A stretch of DNA of 64,000 nt from Forficula auricularia (Eukaryota; Arthropoda; Insecta; Dermaptera; Forficulidae), in NCBI GenBank assembly GCA_024734495.1, contig JALMQS010000099.1:96038744-96102743 (forward strand), in the 5' to 3' direction. Position 1 is the first letter of the stretch, and every line of letters starts with the position of its first letter. A program made the translations under genes and the position numbers. Shown here piece by piece: positions 47,923 to 58,744 of this stretch. A model generated the notes under the pieces. It was not told the origin of the DNA. It saw only the letters and a list, made by a program, of their open reading frames with translations, and made no database searches.

Positions 47923-47964
47923 TAGGTGTACATGATATTAGGTTGCGGTTCACCCCTCGGTTTT

Positions 47965-49940
47965 AAAATGTAAGCTCTCATTTATGTAATTTGTGGGATT
48001 ATCAAATTTCTTTTTATTTTATGGTATGATAAAAAAATTATTTTAACGCCCTCATAACTCTGCCGCCTTAGGCTATAGCATAATGAGACCATAATGTAAA
48101 TACACTTCTGGGCAAGACTCTTGTACCTACCGTTTTAGATTTATATCCTTATGGTGGCTGAACGAAAAGTAGTATAAAATAAAAGAATTTAGTTAATTTT
48201 TTTACATTTATGTTTTTGGTGGTTATATTTTAATTTTAATTAATTTGAAATTTAATTTTCTATTTGATAAAGAAAAATCTTTGCTGATTGTTTTATAATA
48301 TAATTCTATTTATTTATTTCCATATTTTTCAAAATTTCGTTGGGTTGGGTTGAACATTTTTACCCCCCCCCCCCCCGCCCTCTGGATTCAGCCTTGTAAG
48401 ATCAATGAATTTAAAAATCGAAAGCGCAATTTTTTATGAAGGTTGCGTGTATTTGACAATTTGACAAGTAGGTATTAATATTTCAAAGGGTTGAAAGTGT
48501 AGAGCTTTTGAAATGCTCTTGCCATTTACACTCAAAAATAAATAAATAAATATTTTTGTGTGTGATATTTTGTGATTGGTGAATGGCGTGCTCGGGACGA
48601 TTATTTTGAAAAAGATTGGTAAGAGAAAGTAAATATTGCCATTCATTAAAAGAGTAAAGTACTCCAAATGTTTTTTTCCATGACCTCTCCAACTTTCATT
48701 TTTTATTCCAAAGAGAAGAAAAAATATTTTATTTTATCTCATAAGGATTTGGCAGGAAAAAAAATAATATTGAACTTTAATCAAAGAAATGAGCATATGA
48801 AATTAATTTTTCATAAATAACATTAAATTAAATATCTAGAATTGGAAAAAGTAAAAACTTTCAAGATTTTGTTTGCTCTTAAGAGATTATTTTAATGATT
48901 AATCAATTTTTAGGGTTCATTTCAAAAGTAAAACCGAATACAATTAATGTCGATTCAGTGTCTGTCGGGTTGTCTGTAAGAGCATTGTAGCTCATAAGCT
49001 AAATAAGATAAAGACTATTAATTTAAAAGTTATGTGTGTTTATTTTTCCTAAAATAAAATTTTTTTATCGAAGAGCTTATTTTGGGGGGTTAAATTTTTG
49101 ATGGAGCCAAATTCATTTCAAAGAAAATTCTTATAAAAATTTTGTATATATTTATTTATTTTTATTTAATTGTGGATCTGAGTAAAGTTTAGTTGCTCCA
49201 TTAAAACTAATATCGTTTCTTTTCAAGTGAAAATGGCCATGCCATAATGACAGAAATTAGAATAATGTATAATTGAGTAAAACTTGTCTGGACTTGTTGT
49301 TGTTGCTTCTGAGATCTTTATAGAGATCAAACGAAGGATTCTTCTATACGGGGCCGTTTAAAAAATAAATTATCAAATTTTTCTTTGATCTTATCCTAAT
49401 TAATTAACGGACGAAAATCAGAGCCGCTAGCAAACGGGGAAGTAAATAGTAAAACTCAACTCCTGAGGGGACGAAACCCTCTGATATGAAATGTAAATAC
49501 TAGTATGTTCTATTAAAATCTTAGATTTTCAACCTTAATTAAATTCTTTCTTGATATATTTGGTTTTCCCCGTGAGTTGTATTTTTGAAAAAAATCCATT
49601 TAATTAAAAAGATACTCAAAACTTCGGGTTAATTATTTTAGTAAAAGTAGGTATTGTTCTTATGGGAGAATAGAAATTGTTTCTCCGATAATTTTCTGCT
49701 CCTCCAGATGTCAAGAGTCGTATGAATTCATTATTTCATTACTTGTAATTAATTTAATTCTAAATATATCTATAGCTCAAAGAGATGTCACTCCTATCGT
49801 GAGTTTCGACAAATGCTTTCAACACGTTTTTTAAAGAGCAATTTCAATTTATATACATTATATATGTATAAATTAATTGGAGGAACATGTTAAAAAAATT
49901 AGGATTTTCGATCGAAATCAACACGTAGGTCGACTGTCAA
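47965..49940. other. Intron/intergenic DNA, poly-C tract, no exon
   Basis: A run of C at 48363-48377. Overlapping minus frames at 48434-48692 show no domain. Nothing else recognised. Confidence 0.4.
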
Positions 49941-49956
49941 GTATCGCCTGTCGGAG

Positions 49957-50285
49957 TTTTTTTTTTTTAATGCAATCGAATGCAAGAAGGGGCGCACCAG
50001 TAAAGATGCAGCCTCTATGGATCTCGAAAGACCCTTGCATTACCGAAGAGAAGGGAAAGTTGATTAAGTGAGAGGGTGTAAACATAGGTGTCTATACACT
50101 CGGGTTTTGAAGGTTTGAAGATTATAAGTGCTGGGAAAGATGGAGGCTGGGAGAGAGTTCCAGTTCCTTGAAGTCATGGGGATATATGTATTGGCGAATG
50201 AAGTGGTCCGGCACTTTTCTAATTTGACCGCGAAAGAGTGTTGGGAGTCGGCAAAACGCGTGCTACTTGCAATGCATGCTTTGGG
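49957..50285 (-). mobile_element. Retroposon fragment with A tail, copy 2
   Basis: Same unit as 20740-21064: a T run at 49957-49968 (A tail on the minus strand), then AATGCAATCGAATGCAAGAA and onward to GCATGCTTTG. The copies differ by scattered substitutions only. The plus frame at 50128-50328 again reads GREFQFLEVMGIYVLANEVV. Confidence 0.65.
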
Positions 50286-50289
50286 GGGA

Positions 50290-51070
50290 ATTATTGATTT
50301 TATCTCATCAGAGCACCTGCCGTGGTAGTATCTATAGAAAAAGAGTTATCAATGAATGTTCCTATTTATAGAACAGGTCTTCAAAAAATTTGAAAAATAT
50401 TCATTACATAGTGTAAAACTTTTGCTGACTTGGGGGCCGTCCGTAAAATACGTATTTATCAAGGGGGAGAGGGACTTTGCAAAAGTAACGTCAAACTCAC
50501 ATTTATTGTTTTAATAACGATAATTTTATTTTTTACTTTGATATAATAGCTATGTATAGTTAAGCTGAATGAAACATAATGATTTTTCAATTTGATTAAG
50601 GAGTTTTAAAAAATTCTAATTTTGTACTAACAAAGCTTATTTTCTTTTAAATAAATGTAATTTCTATGAATATATTTGTAATGCTAGAAAATACACAAAT
50701 TATCATTATTTTTCGTTTTAACAAAGAACTAGAGTATCGTGATGTAATTATATGTTAGCTAGAGGGGTCTAGAAAAAATTTGATAAAGTGGGACAAGGGG
50801 GAGGCGGAAGGGCGGAATCAATTTGAAGTATTTTAGGGACGACCCCTTGGCAAAAATATTTTTGACACGGAGAAATTCAGTGACTGAATTTATTAAAATT
50901 TAATTCAATTTAAAAATAATAGAGAGTAGAGGCAACAAAGTTTTTAAATCGATATATGTGTACCATAATACTCTATATGATAGACCAGTGGTTCCCAACC
51001 CTTTTCTAGGTTGCGGAACACTTTTATGAGCAATTTTTTTTAGCGGGGTATTTATTTAATTATATTTCAG
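50290..51070. other. Intron/intergenic DNA with a hAT-like end
   Basis: CAGTGGTTCCCAACCCTTTTC at 50985 is a hAT-type left terminus without a found partner. The rest is AT-rich. Confidence 0.4.
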
Positions 51071-51077
51071 ACGGATT

Positions 51078-51172
51078 GATTTTTGCCATCTCAGGAATCG
51101 AACCTGAGTGGCAATAACGGCAATCTGGAGCATTTAGCTACCCTGTGTGCTCCGTTCTCCTCTGATAAACAG
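51078..51172 (-). repeat. tRNA-derived SINE-like fragment, copy 2
   Basis: Minus strand: TCAGAGGAGAACGGAGCAC, A-box-like TAGCTAAATGC (51140-51130), B box GGTTCGATTCC (51104-51094) in a paired T arm CTCAG/CTGAG. Related to 37118-37212. No full cloverleaf. Confidence 0.5.
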
Positions 51173-51888
51173 TATGTAAACTTGCTAAATATTTTATTAA
51201 TAAACATATTTAATAGCCACGACATATAGTTCAAATAAAGCTGGTTGAATGTTTCGAATCGTGAATTTCTTTAAAATGATTTTTGCAAATTGAATTTGAG
51301 AGAGTTTAAGTTGCTGATGAGAAATAGAATTAAATTTTCTAAGAAAATAACAAGAGAGGAGTGTTATCTATTAGATCCGATGAGACAAATTAATTTTAAT
51401 TATATCAGAGATGGTTATTTTTTTACCCGCTTCGAGAATCGTACCATATCGATGTAATTTTCATGGGGTTAAGACCTCTGTAGCTCGATCAGTCTTGCTT
51501 TATTGTAAATAGTATATTATTATATATTTAAATTTATTAGTAGAACAGCTTCACTTTTAAGTGAGCTGGCTAGTTACTTTTTCCTCTATTATAACTGCAA
51601 AATTTACAGAGGGACTACCGAGATTTGAAAAAGTTTTCACCATTTCCTTTAATTTTTTTGAAATTAATATATTCGAAAAGTAGAATTAACGTAGCTTAAA
51701 ATTTATTATAGAGTGTCTAATATATATTTTCAAAACGTTATATATTAGGAGTTCGATGCTTTGAAGATTATTTAATCTAATTAATTTATATTGTCTTAAA
51801 TATTTGTAATTTGGCATGGTCAATTGTGGCCTCCCTCCCTCCCCCCCTCCTCCCCCCTCTGTTCTAGTCTCTTGCAAATTTCCCGCAC

Positions 51889-51980
51889 CTCCGCTGGTCC
51901 TCAGGCGCTTGCCAGTCGGTACTCGGTGGGCTACCCACGCCTCCAGGCTCCAAGTGCCTCGAATTAAACACCCAACTCAT
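51889..51980 (-). CDS. Candidate start exon of the TRPA channel
   Basis: GC-rich minus-strand segment in AT-rich DNA. An ATG stands directly after TTACCCAG, with an in-frame stop a short way upstream. The frame reads MSWVFNSRHLEPGGVGSPP then STDWQAPEDQR and runs to AG|GTGCGG, a usable but weak donor. The 92 nt leave two nucleotides, exactly the phase that the exon at 44578 requires, so the join reads PEDQR-R-ETLSEVV. Without splicing the frame stops 8 codons later. No domain is recognised, as is usual for an N-terminal leader before ankyrin repeats. The GC content could instead belong to a repeat copy, since a polypurine tract adjoins it. Confidence 0.4.
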
Positions 51981-52402
51981 CTGGGTAAATATCCGAATCT
52001 AATTAGCTCCAAATTAACCATATATCCTTCTTACTAAGCGGATATTATTATTTTTAAAAAAAATATTAAAAATTTCTGTGAAACATATTACGCTGAACTA
52101 ATTTGTTAATCCTCGTGATACTGGCTTATTTAGATAAATAATTTTTAAAATTCATAAATAGAGTTAATTTAAATATAAATATTATTATACTTTACAGGGT
52201 TGATAAGTATTTTAATTGTGCATGAAAAGGGTGTTGTTTTTACGGCCTTTCGGCTTACAACAAAATCTTGTTTAGTTAATAAAATTTAGGGAACGCGGTG
52301 TTGGTTTATAGTGAAACATTGTTAAAATTAAATTAGGTTGGAGTTGGTGGTGTTTCACAAGGAGAAAAATTAAAATACAAAGATTTTATAAAACCAACAA
52401 CA

Positions 52403-52769
52403 ATGAGTGGTGTATATAAATTGCAATGTAATGACTGTCAATCATTTTATATCGGGCAAACAGGCAGATCTTTCAATCAACGCCACGTTGAACATATGAG
52501 ATCTCTTCGCAATCTACAGGTGAATAGTTTGAACCCAAATGCCCCCCTCTTAGTTATACCTCGGCTTTTGCAGATCATTTGTTTGACCACAACCATTCAC
52601 CTTCATCGACCAACCCCCTCCCTTTACATTTATTCCAAAAAGTAGGAAATTGGATTTATTGGAGTCAGCTGAAATTAAAAAGGCCATACACCTTAATCAA
52701 AACATCTTGAACAATCAAACAGACATCAAAACTTCACCAATAATTGACATCTTAATCAATGATATTTAA
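52403..52769 (+). pseudogene. GIY-YIG endonuclease domain of a Penelope-like element (frameshifted)
   Basis: The frame starts MSGVYKLQCNDCQSFYIGQT then GRSFNQRHVEHMRSL. It shows the G-V-Y and Y-I-G motifs, a C-x-x-C spacing between them, and the downstream Arg and Glu-His. After about 50 residues a frameshift moves to FADHLFDHNHSPSS, and another to LDLLESAEIKKAIHLNQ with a stop at 52767-52769; all three match the order of the domain in Penelope-like elements. The domain nicks DNA for target-primed insertion. Frameshifts and loss of the polymerase imply a dead copy. Confidence 0.75.
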
Positions 52770-53112
52770 TTTGAATTGGAGTGCGATGAGGGTGTATGGT
52801 GGGTTTATTTTTAATTTTATTTATTTTTTTAAATAGAAAATGAGAGATTAAATTTTCGCTATGCACCCTCATTGCATTCTATAGTTTATTGCCTTCCTTT
52901 ATTACACATACATAATTTTCGGCAACTTTCAAGTATAAATATCTTTTCTTTGTCCCAGCCCTTTGTCCCTACATCTGGTCATTCGGCTTTCTAAAGCCAT
53001 TCCATCCTTCTGATAATTCTTTCATATTTACACTATGTCATAAATAACTGTCCATCATATTAAAATTAAAATAAATTCTGTTCAAAATATCATGTTATCT
53101 TTAGTCAATGTT

Positions 53113-53149
53113 CTCCTGACGATGAGTTAAGAGCTCGAAATATATAGAG
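53113..53149 (+). ncRNA. Hammerhead ribozyme motif, P1 family
   Basis: CTC (53113-53115), CTGACGA (53116-53122), one T, GAG, loop, CTC (53134-53136), GAAA (53137-53140), ATA/TAT, A17 at 53146, GAG (53147-53149). Core and helices intact, unlike the 19623 copy. Confidence 0.72.
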
Positions 53150-53225
53150 TAAACTAAAAAAAATCTTTGTATTTTAATTTTTCTCCTTGTGAAACACCAC
53201 CAACTCCAACCTAATTTAATCTTGT

Positions 53226-54960
53226 TTAGTTAGTATCGAAAAATTTATATTTTAAGAGATATTAATATTTTATTAAAATGCATGTGTCTGTCTATGTGTA
53301 TGTGTGTATATGTGTGACCATATTTTATGAACACTCCTAACTTAAAAACAAATGAAGGATTCAAAACGAAATTTTAACTTTTTTCTTTAATTTTTCTAAA
53401 AGTTTATAAATCGATTAACCTAAATTCTTATGTTTTTTATAGTGTATATTTTCTATACGGAGATTGGAGTAGATTTTGATCTCTAGTTTTAATTTTTTTA
53501 ATGATTTACTTTAGATTCTAAGGCGATGTAATAATATTATAGGCATACATGAACAATTTATATTTAAGTTTATTATTAATTTTTAGGGTGTCTCTAGCGT
53601 ACCTGGTCTTGAAAAAGTTTTTACTTGTTTTTATTAATTATTAAATGTGCTGGTGAGTGATTCATTAATTACAATTTGATTAAAATATGATTAAAAAGGG
53701 CACGGATAGAATAATCTCCCTTTCTTGCGAGCTATGACACATCAATGATCCGAATACCAGTCCAGACTTGTTTCAGATCATTAGAGATTAAATTCTTAAT
53801 TTCTATTATTCTAGAAATGGTCTTTTGCATTTGAAACTTGGACCAAAACGATGCTTGTTATAAAATGTTTTTTTCTTTTTAAATCCGAAAATGAGCATTT
53901 CTATAAATCTTTAAATGCTTAAAGGTAAAATTATTATTAAAATAATATAAAAATTTTGAAGTGTACTAAATCAAATATTCAACCCAATATTTGAGAAATT
54001 ATAAACTTTTTATCAAAAAATTAAATTTTTTTGATTATTATACTTTTTTTATAAATTTAATTAAGCCAATTATTTTATATGAATGAATGTATACATTGTA
54101 TTTGAGCTCCGACTCCGGAGATTACTTCTCCACCATCGACTGTCCTTGATCATCTTTTTAGTCCTTGTTTTTTTAATAAGAGGAAAAAACAAATTAAATA
54201 AAAAAATCCTCTTTTCCGATAATTATTAAAATTCCATGATTTCATTCTCCTCCCTCCTTCAATATCTGATCATTATACTAAATCAAGTAGGCATGATAGA
54301 AATAAATCTTTAACATTCTAAATTTTTGAAAATATTCAATAAATAGACAAGGCTTTTATTTATTTTTCCACTCAAATCTAATTTCTCATATTAAATAGAT
54401 GGCTTAATCAAAAGTCTTTATATAACGAAATTTCGCTTTACTTTATATATTTAATTATTATTCATTTTAGTTGAAATTAAAATGTTTTCAGATTAGAATA
54501 ATTTTCTTTCCATATATTATGGTTTTTACGAGTAAAAGATATAAGCATTATTTACTAAAAATTGATAATATTTGATAAAATAGTATTTTTGCAATTATTC
54601 ATTTTTTTATTCTTTTAAAATTAATTTCTAAAGAATTTGATAATCATTTTCAATATCGGAAAGCAAATTCTAGAAGCGCTTTTACTTGAAATATAAAATT
54701 ATCGATTGCAGTGAATATGAACCGATCGCTGGTTACACACAAACACACCCAGAAACATTCTTAATATCTTCCAAAATATCAAATTATTTACTTATTTTTT
54801 TAGAATCTTAACTTTCCAACTGATGTAATATAAAAATAATAGTAAAAGAAAAAATAAATTAAAACGTAAATATAGGTACGCAATATTTATTCGAAACTCT
54901 TTATATTAAATTATTTCAAGAGTATAATTATTTGATTTGAATTAAATAAAATAAATTTAA
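53226..54960. other. Intergenic/intron DNA, no exon
   Basis: AT-rich. The segment 53510-53870 is a diverged copy of 45475-45840 (ATGAACAATTTATATTTAAG), reflecting a shared repeat, and 3720-3850 is an inverted relative. No coding evidence. Confidence 0.4.
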
Positions 54961-54963
54961 ATT

Positions 54964-55318
54964 GAAAGTAATGGAAGGCAGCCCAGGGTCAGTAAGAAAA
55001 GAAAAATTAACACATATCCAAATAAGGTGTAATTTATTGGAATCCTTCTCTCCTTTCCTTTCAAACCGACGTTTCGGAGAATTCTTCCCTCCTTCTTCAG
55101 GGTTTCAAGGGGTCAACAAAGGAAACAAATAAAATGCTTCCTTCTTTATTTGTTTCCTTCATTGACCCTTTAAAACACTGAAGAAGGAGGGAAGAATCCT
55201 CAGAAACGTTGATTTGAAAGGAAAAGAGGAAGGAATCCAATAAATTACACCTTATTTGGATATGTCTTATTTTTTTCTTTCCTCACTGCCCCTTGGCTGC
55301 CTTCCATTACTTTCAATT
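54964..55318. repeat. Penelope-like terminal palindrome P5
   Basis: Arms 54964-55115 and 55150-55318: GAAAGTAATGGAAGGCAGCC with AAATAAGGTGTAATTTATTGG, and their inverses. The short loop is rich in TTTGTTTCCTT. A hammerhead is intact on the minus strand of the left arm and decayed in the right arm. Confidence 0.75.
55062..55106 (-). ncRNA. Hammerhead ribozyme motif, P5 (best formed)
   Basis: Minus strand: AAACC (55105-55101), CTGAAGA (55100-55094), one A, GGAG (55092-55089), loop, CTCC (55079-55076), GAAA (55075-55072), CGT, C17 at 55068, then GGTTT pairing with AAACC for a five-pair helix I. Helix III is only ACGU with no loop, so it would work best as a dimer, as described for Penelope-like hammerheads. 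Confidence 0.78.
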
Positions 55319-55665
55319 AAAAGTTTTACGCAGTCCGTCTCTCTCCAGAGAAAATTTCGTGCAAATAAAATAGATTTAAATTTTATTTTTTAAATATTTC
55401 ATGGCTTTTTTTAACTACTCTATGAATCATCTATTCTATAATTTTAAATACGTGTTAAATTGAAACATTTTTGTAGAATATTCTATATCTACAGATACAA
55501 TTGTAGTTATTAATTGGGTTTTTATTTTTTTCTAGTAAACTGTCGACTCGAGTGCTGGATTTATTTCTCCCTACGTAGTCCACTGCGAGGAGGATTCTTA
55601 ATTCGACCCACGAGGTATGTATCTAGATATTGAACATTCTAATTGAATTTTCTAATTAAGTTTTC

Positions 55666-56235
55666 CATTAGATCAGAGCTTCTTAAACATTTTTATTCGT
55701 GACCCCAGATTATATATCTATATGGAATTAACAAACATTTGTACTAGTAAATCATCATAAAGCAATTTATTTTAAAGCTAATCTTTGTCAAAACATATCT
55801 ATTATAATGATTATATAATTTATTAAAACTATATATTAAATTTAAATATTACTGATATAAATGTGCTTGTTTCTTATTAGAAAAAGAATCAATTCTAATT
55901 TAATTCTCTGTGGGAATTGGACATCTTCAACATTTTTAAAATTTGATTGGTATTTATATTTAATAATGCTGAGAACGTCATTTCGCTTAAATATGTAGTA
56001 GAAAATGGGAAAAATATATTTAAGGCCATTTCAGAAATTGAAAATTCTGCCTAATCTAAAGTCGAAATTCATTCAATGATGTACCTCGATTAATTTTTTG
56101 ACATAATTTTTAGTCACTGCCCATTATAATTTTTTTTCATTGCCAGTGACATTTTATGTTTTTGCGACCCCAAAATTTAGTTACATTACTCAAAATGAGG
56201 TTGTAACCCATAGTTTAAGAAGTACTGCATTATGG
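55666..56235. mobile_element. hAT-like non-autonomous element
   Basis: Element 55674-56227 with ends CAGAGCTTCTTAAAC and GTTTAAGAAGTACTG, flanked by CATTAGAT and CATTATGG (5-6 of 8 matching). GTGACCCC and GCGACCCC motifs mark the subterminal regions. No ORF. Confidence 0.65.
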
Positions 56236-56304
56236 TAGATCAATTTACAAATTATCAATAAAAATATTAATTTTAATAATAATAATACAATCCAACAAAA
56301 TAAA

Positions 56305-57025
56305 AAAAAATTTAAGAAAAAAATAAAACCGACTTAAAAAAAATTAAATGCACACAAATAAAATACACTAAAAGGTATAAAATAATTATTATCTTATTTA
56401 GTTACAACTAAACTACGAAATATTAACATGAAATTACTTTTTGAAGTCGGTGCCAAACAAACTATACCTATAAGCGAGCATACCCACCAAACGTACTAAG
56501 TAAGATCCGTCGAGTGCGATTCATAAAAGGTATATGTTTGGCACCGACTTAAAAAAGTAATTTCATGTTAATATTTCGTAGTTTAGTTGTAACTAAATAA
56601 GATAATAATTATTTTATACCTTTTAGTGTATTTTATTTGTTGCATTTAATTTTTTTGAAGTCGGTTTTATTTTTTCTTAAAAATTTTTATTTTTTCTCTT
56701 TTTAGTGATGTTATTAATAGTGATCCTATCATCAGAACTTGACCAAATTAATATTGCACCATCCCTAAGACACCCCTTTCCAATAAAAAAAGAATCATCG
56801 AAATCGGTTCATAAACAAAGAAGTTAGCCCTGAACAAACCTAACAAAAAAGGTCTAATACCTATGAAAAAAAATGGGACCAATCGGAAGGTAGACTGGAC
56901 CCAATACAAAAAAAAAATTCAAAATCGGTTCACAATTGCCGGAGATATGAGGTAACATAGGCACAAAAAAAAAAAAAAAATTCAGTCGAATAGAGAACCT
57001 CCTCCTTTTTTTGAAGTCGGTTAAA
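56305..57025 (+). repeat. R1 dispersed repeat, full-length copy
   Basis: Fold-back module 56325-56670 (arms about 165 bp around a GTACTAAGTAAGATCCGTCG loop), body to GAAGTCGGTTA at 57014-57024. Best-preserved plus-oriented copy. Confidence 0.8.
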
Positions 57026-57029
57026 AATA

Positions 57030-58440
57030 ACCTTATTTCCCGAGGCTTTTGGAGTGCTTATTTTGAAAATTGCAATGGATAGACGGTATCAGCTCTAGTT
57101 ATTAAAATATATTTGATCAAATCTCTTAAAAATTCGATTTTTGCCTATATTAAAGGCGTATTGATTTAGAACAGCAATTCACGAAATTAAAATATTTAGT
57201 TTTATAAATTTAAATAAAGATTCATCGATTATTACACATTATTATTATTACTATTTACCTACCTAACGCCTGTTTTTAGCTCAATGAGAATTTGATTTAT
57301 AGTAAAAACAAACAAACTTAAACTATATTTTTTTCAATGAGAATAAAACATGAAAATGTAGTTATATATTTTTTATTATTATTATTATAAATCAAATTCT
57401 GAATGAGATAAAAACACGTGTTATATTGGAAATGATCGACGAAGTTTTTTATCCTAAATAAAACTAAATATTTTTATTTCAAATATGACTTTTCTGAATC
57501 AATATGCATTTAAAATAGGCAAAAATCACCACCTTTTCTGAATATTTGACCAAATATAAATCAAATTGAAGAAAAAATTGAAACTTTTTCAAGACTCGGT
57601 AACATGCTTGTTGTTTTCTTGAATTAATTAATTTATTAAATGTTAATTCAAAACACACCTGTTCGATTTTTTTATTATTTTTTACTATAGAAACTGATTA
57701 AACTCTCATGTCAGTCTGTATTCAAAAATTCAAATTTAATAGAATTAATCGTTATTTTTCTTTTACTAATATAGAAGAAAAACATACTATATTTATTAAA
57801 TATTAATCTAGTTTGAAAATTTTGCGCAATTTTTCAATTTTTAATAGAAATTTTTTTCTGTTTTATTTTTCATGGTGTTTCATCCATTTCTTCTTCATGT
57901 CTTCTTCTTCTCTTCTCGGCTTATTTCTACACTACACATCATAGCTTCGCATTCAATATAAGTACAAAATCTTTTTTTTACAAGCATGGCGTTTAATTTA
58001 TTATATAGGGATCAAATATTTTAACAAATTAGGGATTTTTGCAATAGGATGTTTTTCTTTCAGCTTTCACCCTACAACTTTTAATTTTCGATTAGAGATT
58101 TTATTAATACAAACAAAATAAATAAAATTAAATTTAACTTTTTAAATTTAAATTTGCTTTTCATAAATATTTAGAATAAATTTTTCATTTTCATTTGATT
58201 AATTCAAATTAAAAATCATAAAATTTCTACTTTATTTCTTTTTTCACTGCATATCGTAATTAAAATTTAAAATGATTAAATTAGTAATTTTTAAGAAGGA
58301 TTAAAATGACATCCTAATAAATTGTTTTATTCGAAATTTCTGGTATTCATTTTGGCCTTTTCATCAAATTCATCATTAAAATTTTTAATTTAATAAACTT
58401 TTCTAAATTTTTGCATAGAATTCAGTCTAATTATTTTTTT
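57030..58440. other. AT-rich intergenic/intron DNA, no exon
   Basis: Very AT-rich, with homopolymer runs. No repeat family or exon recognised. If exon C ends a gene, this is intergenic. Confidence 0.4.
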
Positions 58441-58470
58441 GGACTATTTTTCAAATTGAAATTTTTATTA

Positions 58471-58731
58471 GAAATTAAATTCAGATAGGATAGCAAATGA
58501 TAGATTTACAGCATTCCCTTCAACCGTTATTGGATGGATCAACTGGTCAAAAGGATCAAATGAGGATGGATCTTCAGAGGGCGGATTTATCTTCACAAAG
58601 TAAGACACTCTCCTTAGAATTGATAGTTTTCTGGGTCTAAGATTATCCAATGTTGTTTTATTAGTCGTTAGGGCTTCCAGGTTCATCGCCTCGCCCTCCG
58701 TGGGATCCGCTACAAAACGACTACAAATGAT
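58471..58731 (-). CDS. Candidate terminal exon C (stop and poly(A) signal)
   Basis: Minus-strand open frame entered from the acceptor ATCATTTGTAG|TCG. One nucleotide completes the codon left by exon B, giving AKFG-RFVADPTEGEAMNLEAL. The peptide then contains a basic RPRKLSILRR segment, PPSEDPSSFDPFDQ, and ends SEFNF before two consecutive stop codons. AATAAA overlaps the stops, as expected for a last exon with a short 3' UTR. The segment is GC-richer than its surroundings. No ankyrin repeat is visible and I do not recognise the tail. It could be the end of a separate ankyrin gene (favoured) or an alternative terminal exon that cuts the channel transcript down to a soluble ankyrin protein. Internal donors in the phase that exon D needs are poor. 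Confidence 0.6.
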
Positions 58732-58744
58732 TGCATGATATAAT

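Larger units (their letters stand above)
46532..47960. mobile_element. MITE M1 copy 2, split by a mariner
   Basis: Left part 46532-46636 (TCGAGGGGTGCACC to GGAAGTGGAAGTA) and right part 47923-47960 (TAGGTGTACATGATATTAGG to CACCCCTCGG) together match the uninterrupted copy at 243-439. Flanks TTTTAC and TTTTAA fit a decayed 6-bp duplication. Confidence 0.75.
52200..53225 (+). mobile_element. Penelope-like element remnant bounded by P1 repeats
   Basis: A P1 terminal repeat (52286-52386, GCGGTGTTGGTTTATAGTG to AAAATACAAAGATTTT) runs directly into a GIY-YIG ORF (52403-52769). It is followed by AT-rich spacer and an inverted P1 repeat with a hammerhead (52935-53220). The reverse transcriptase is missing, so the element is deleted internally. 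Inverted terminal repeats and ribozymes are known in Penelope-like elements. Confidence 0.75.

Noticed and set aside
48363..48377. Poly-C tract, with poly-G at 19968-19983 and 17493-17502
   Set aside because: Simple homopolymers without flanking structure; quadruplex potential could be argued but nothing supports a role.
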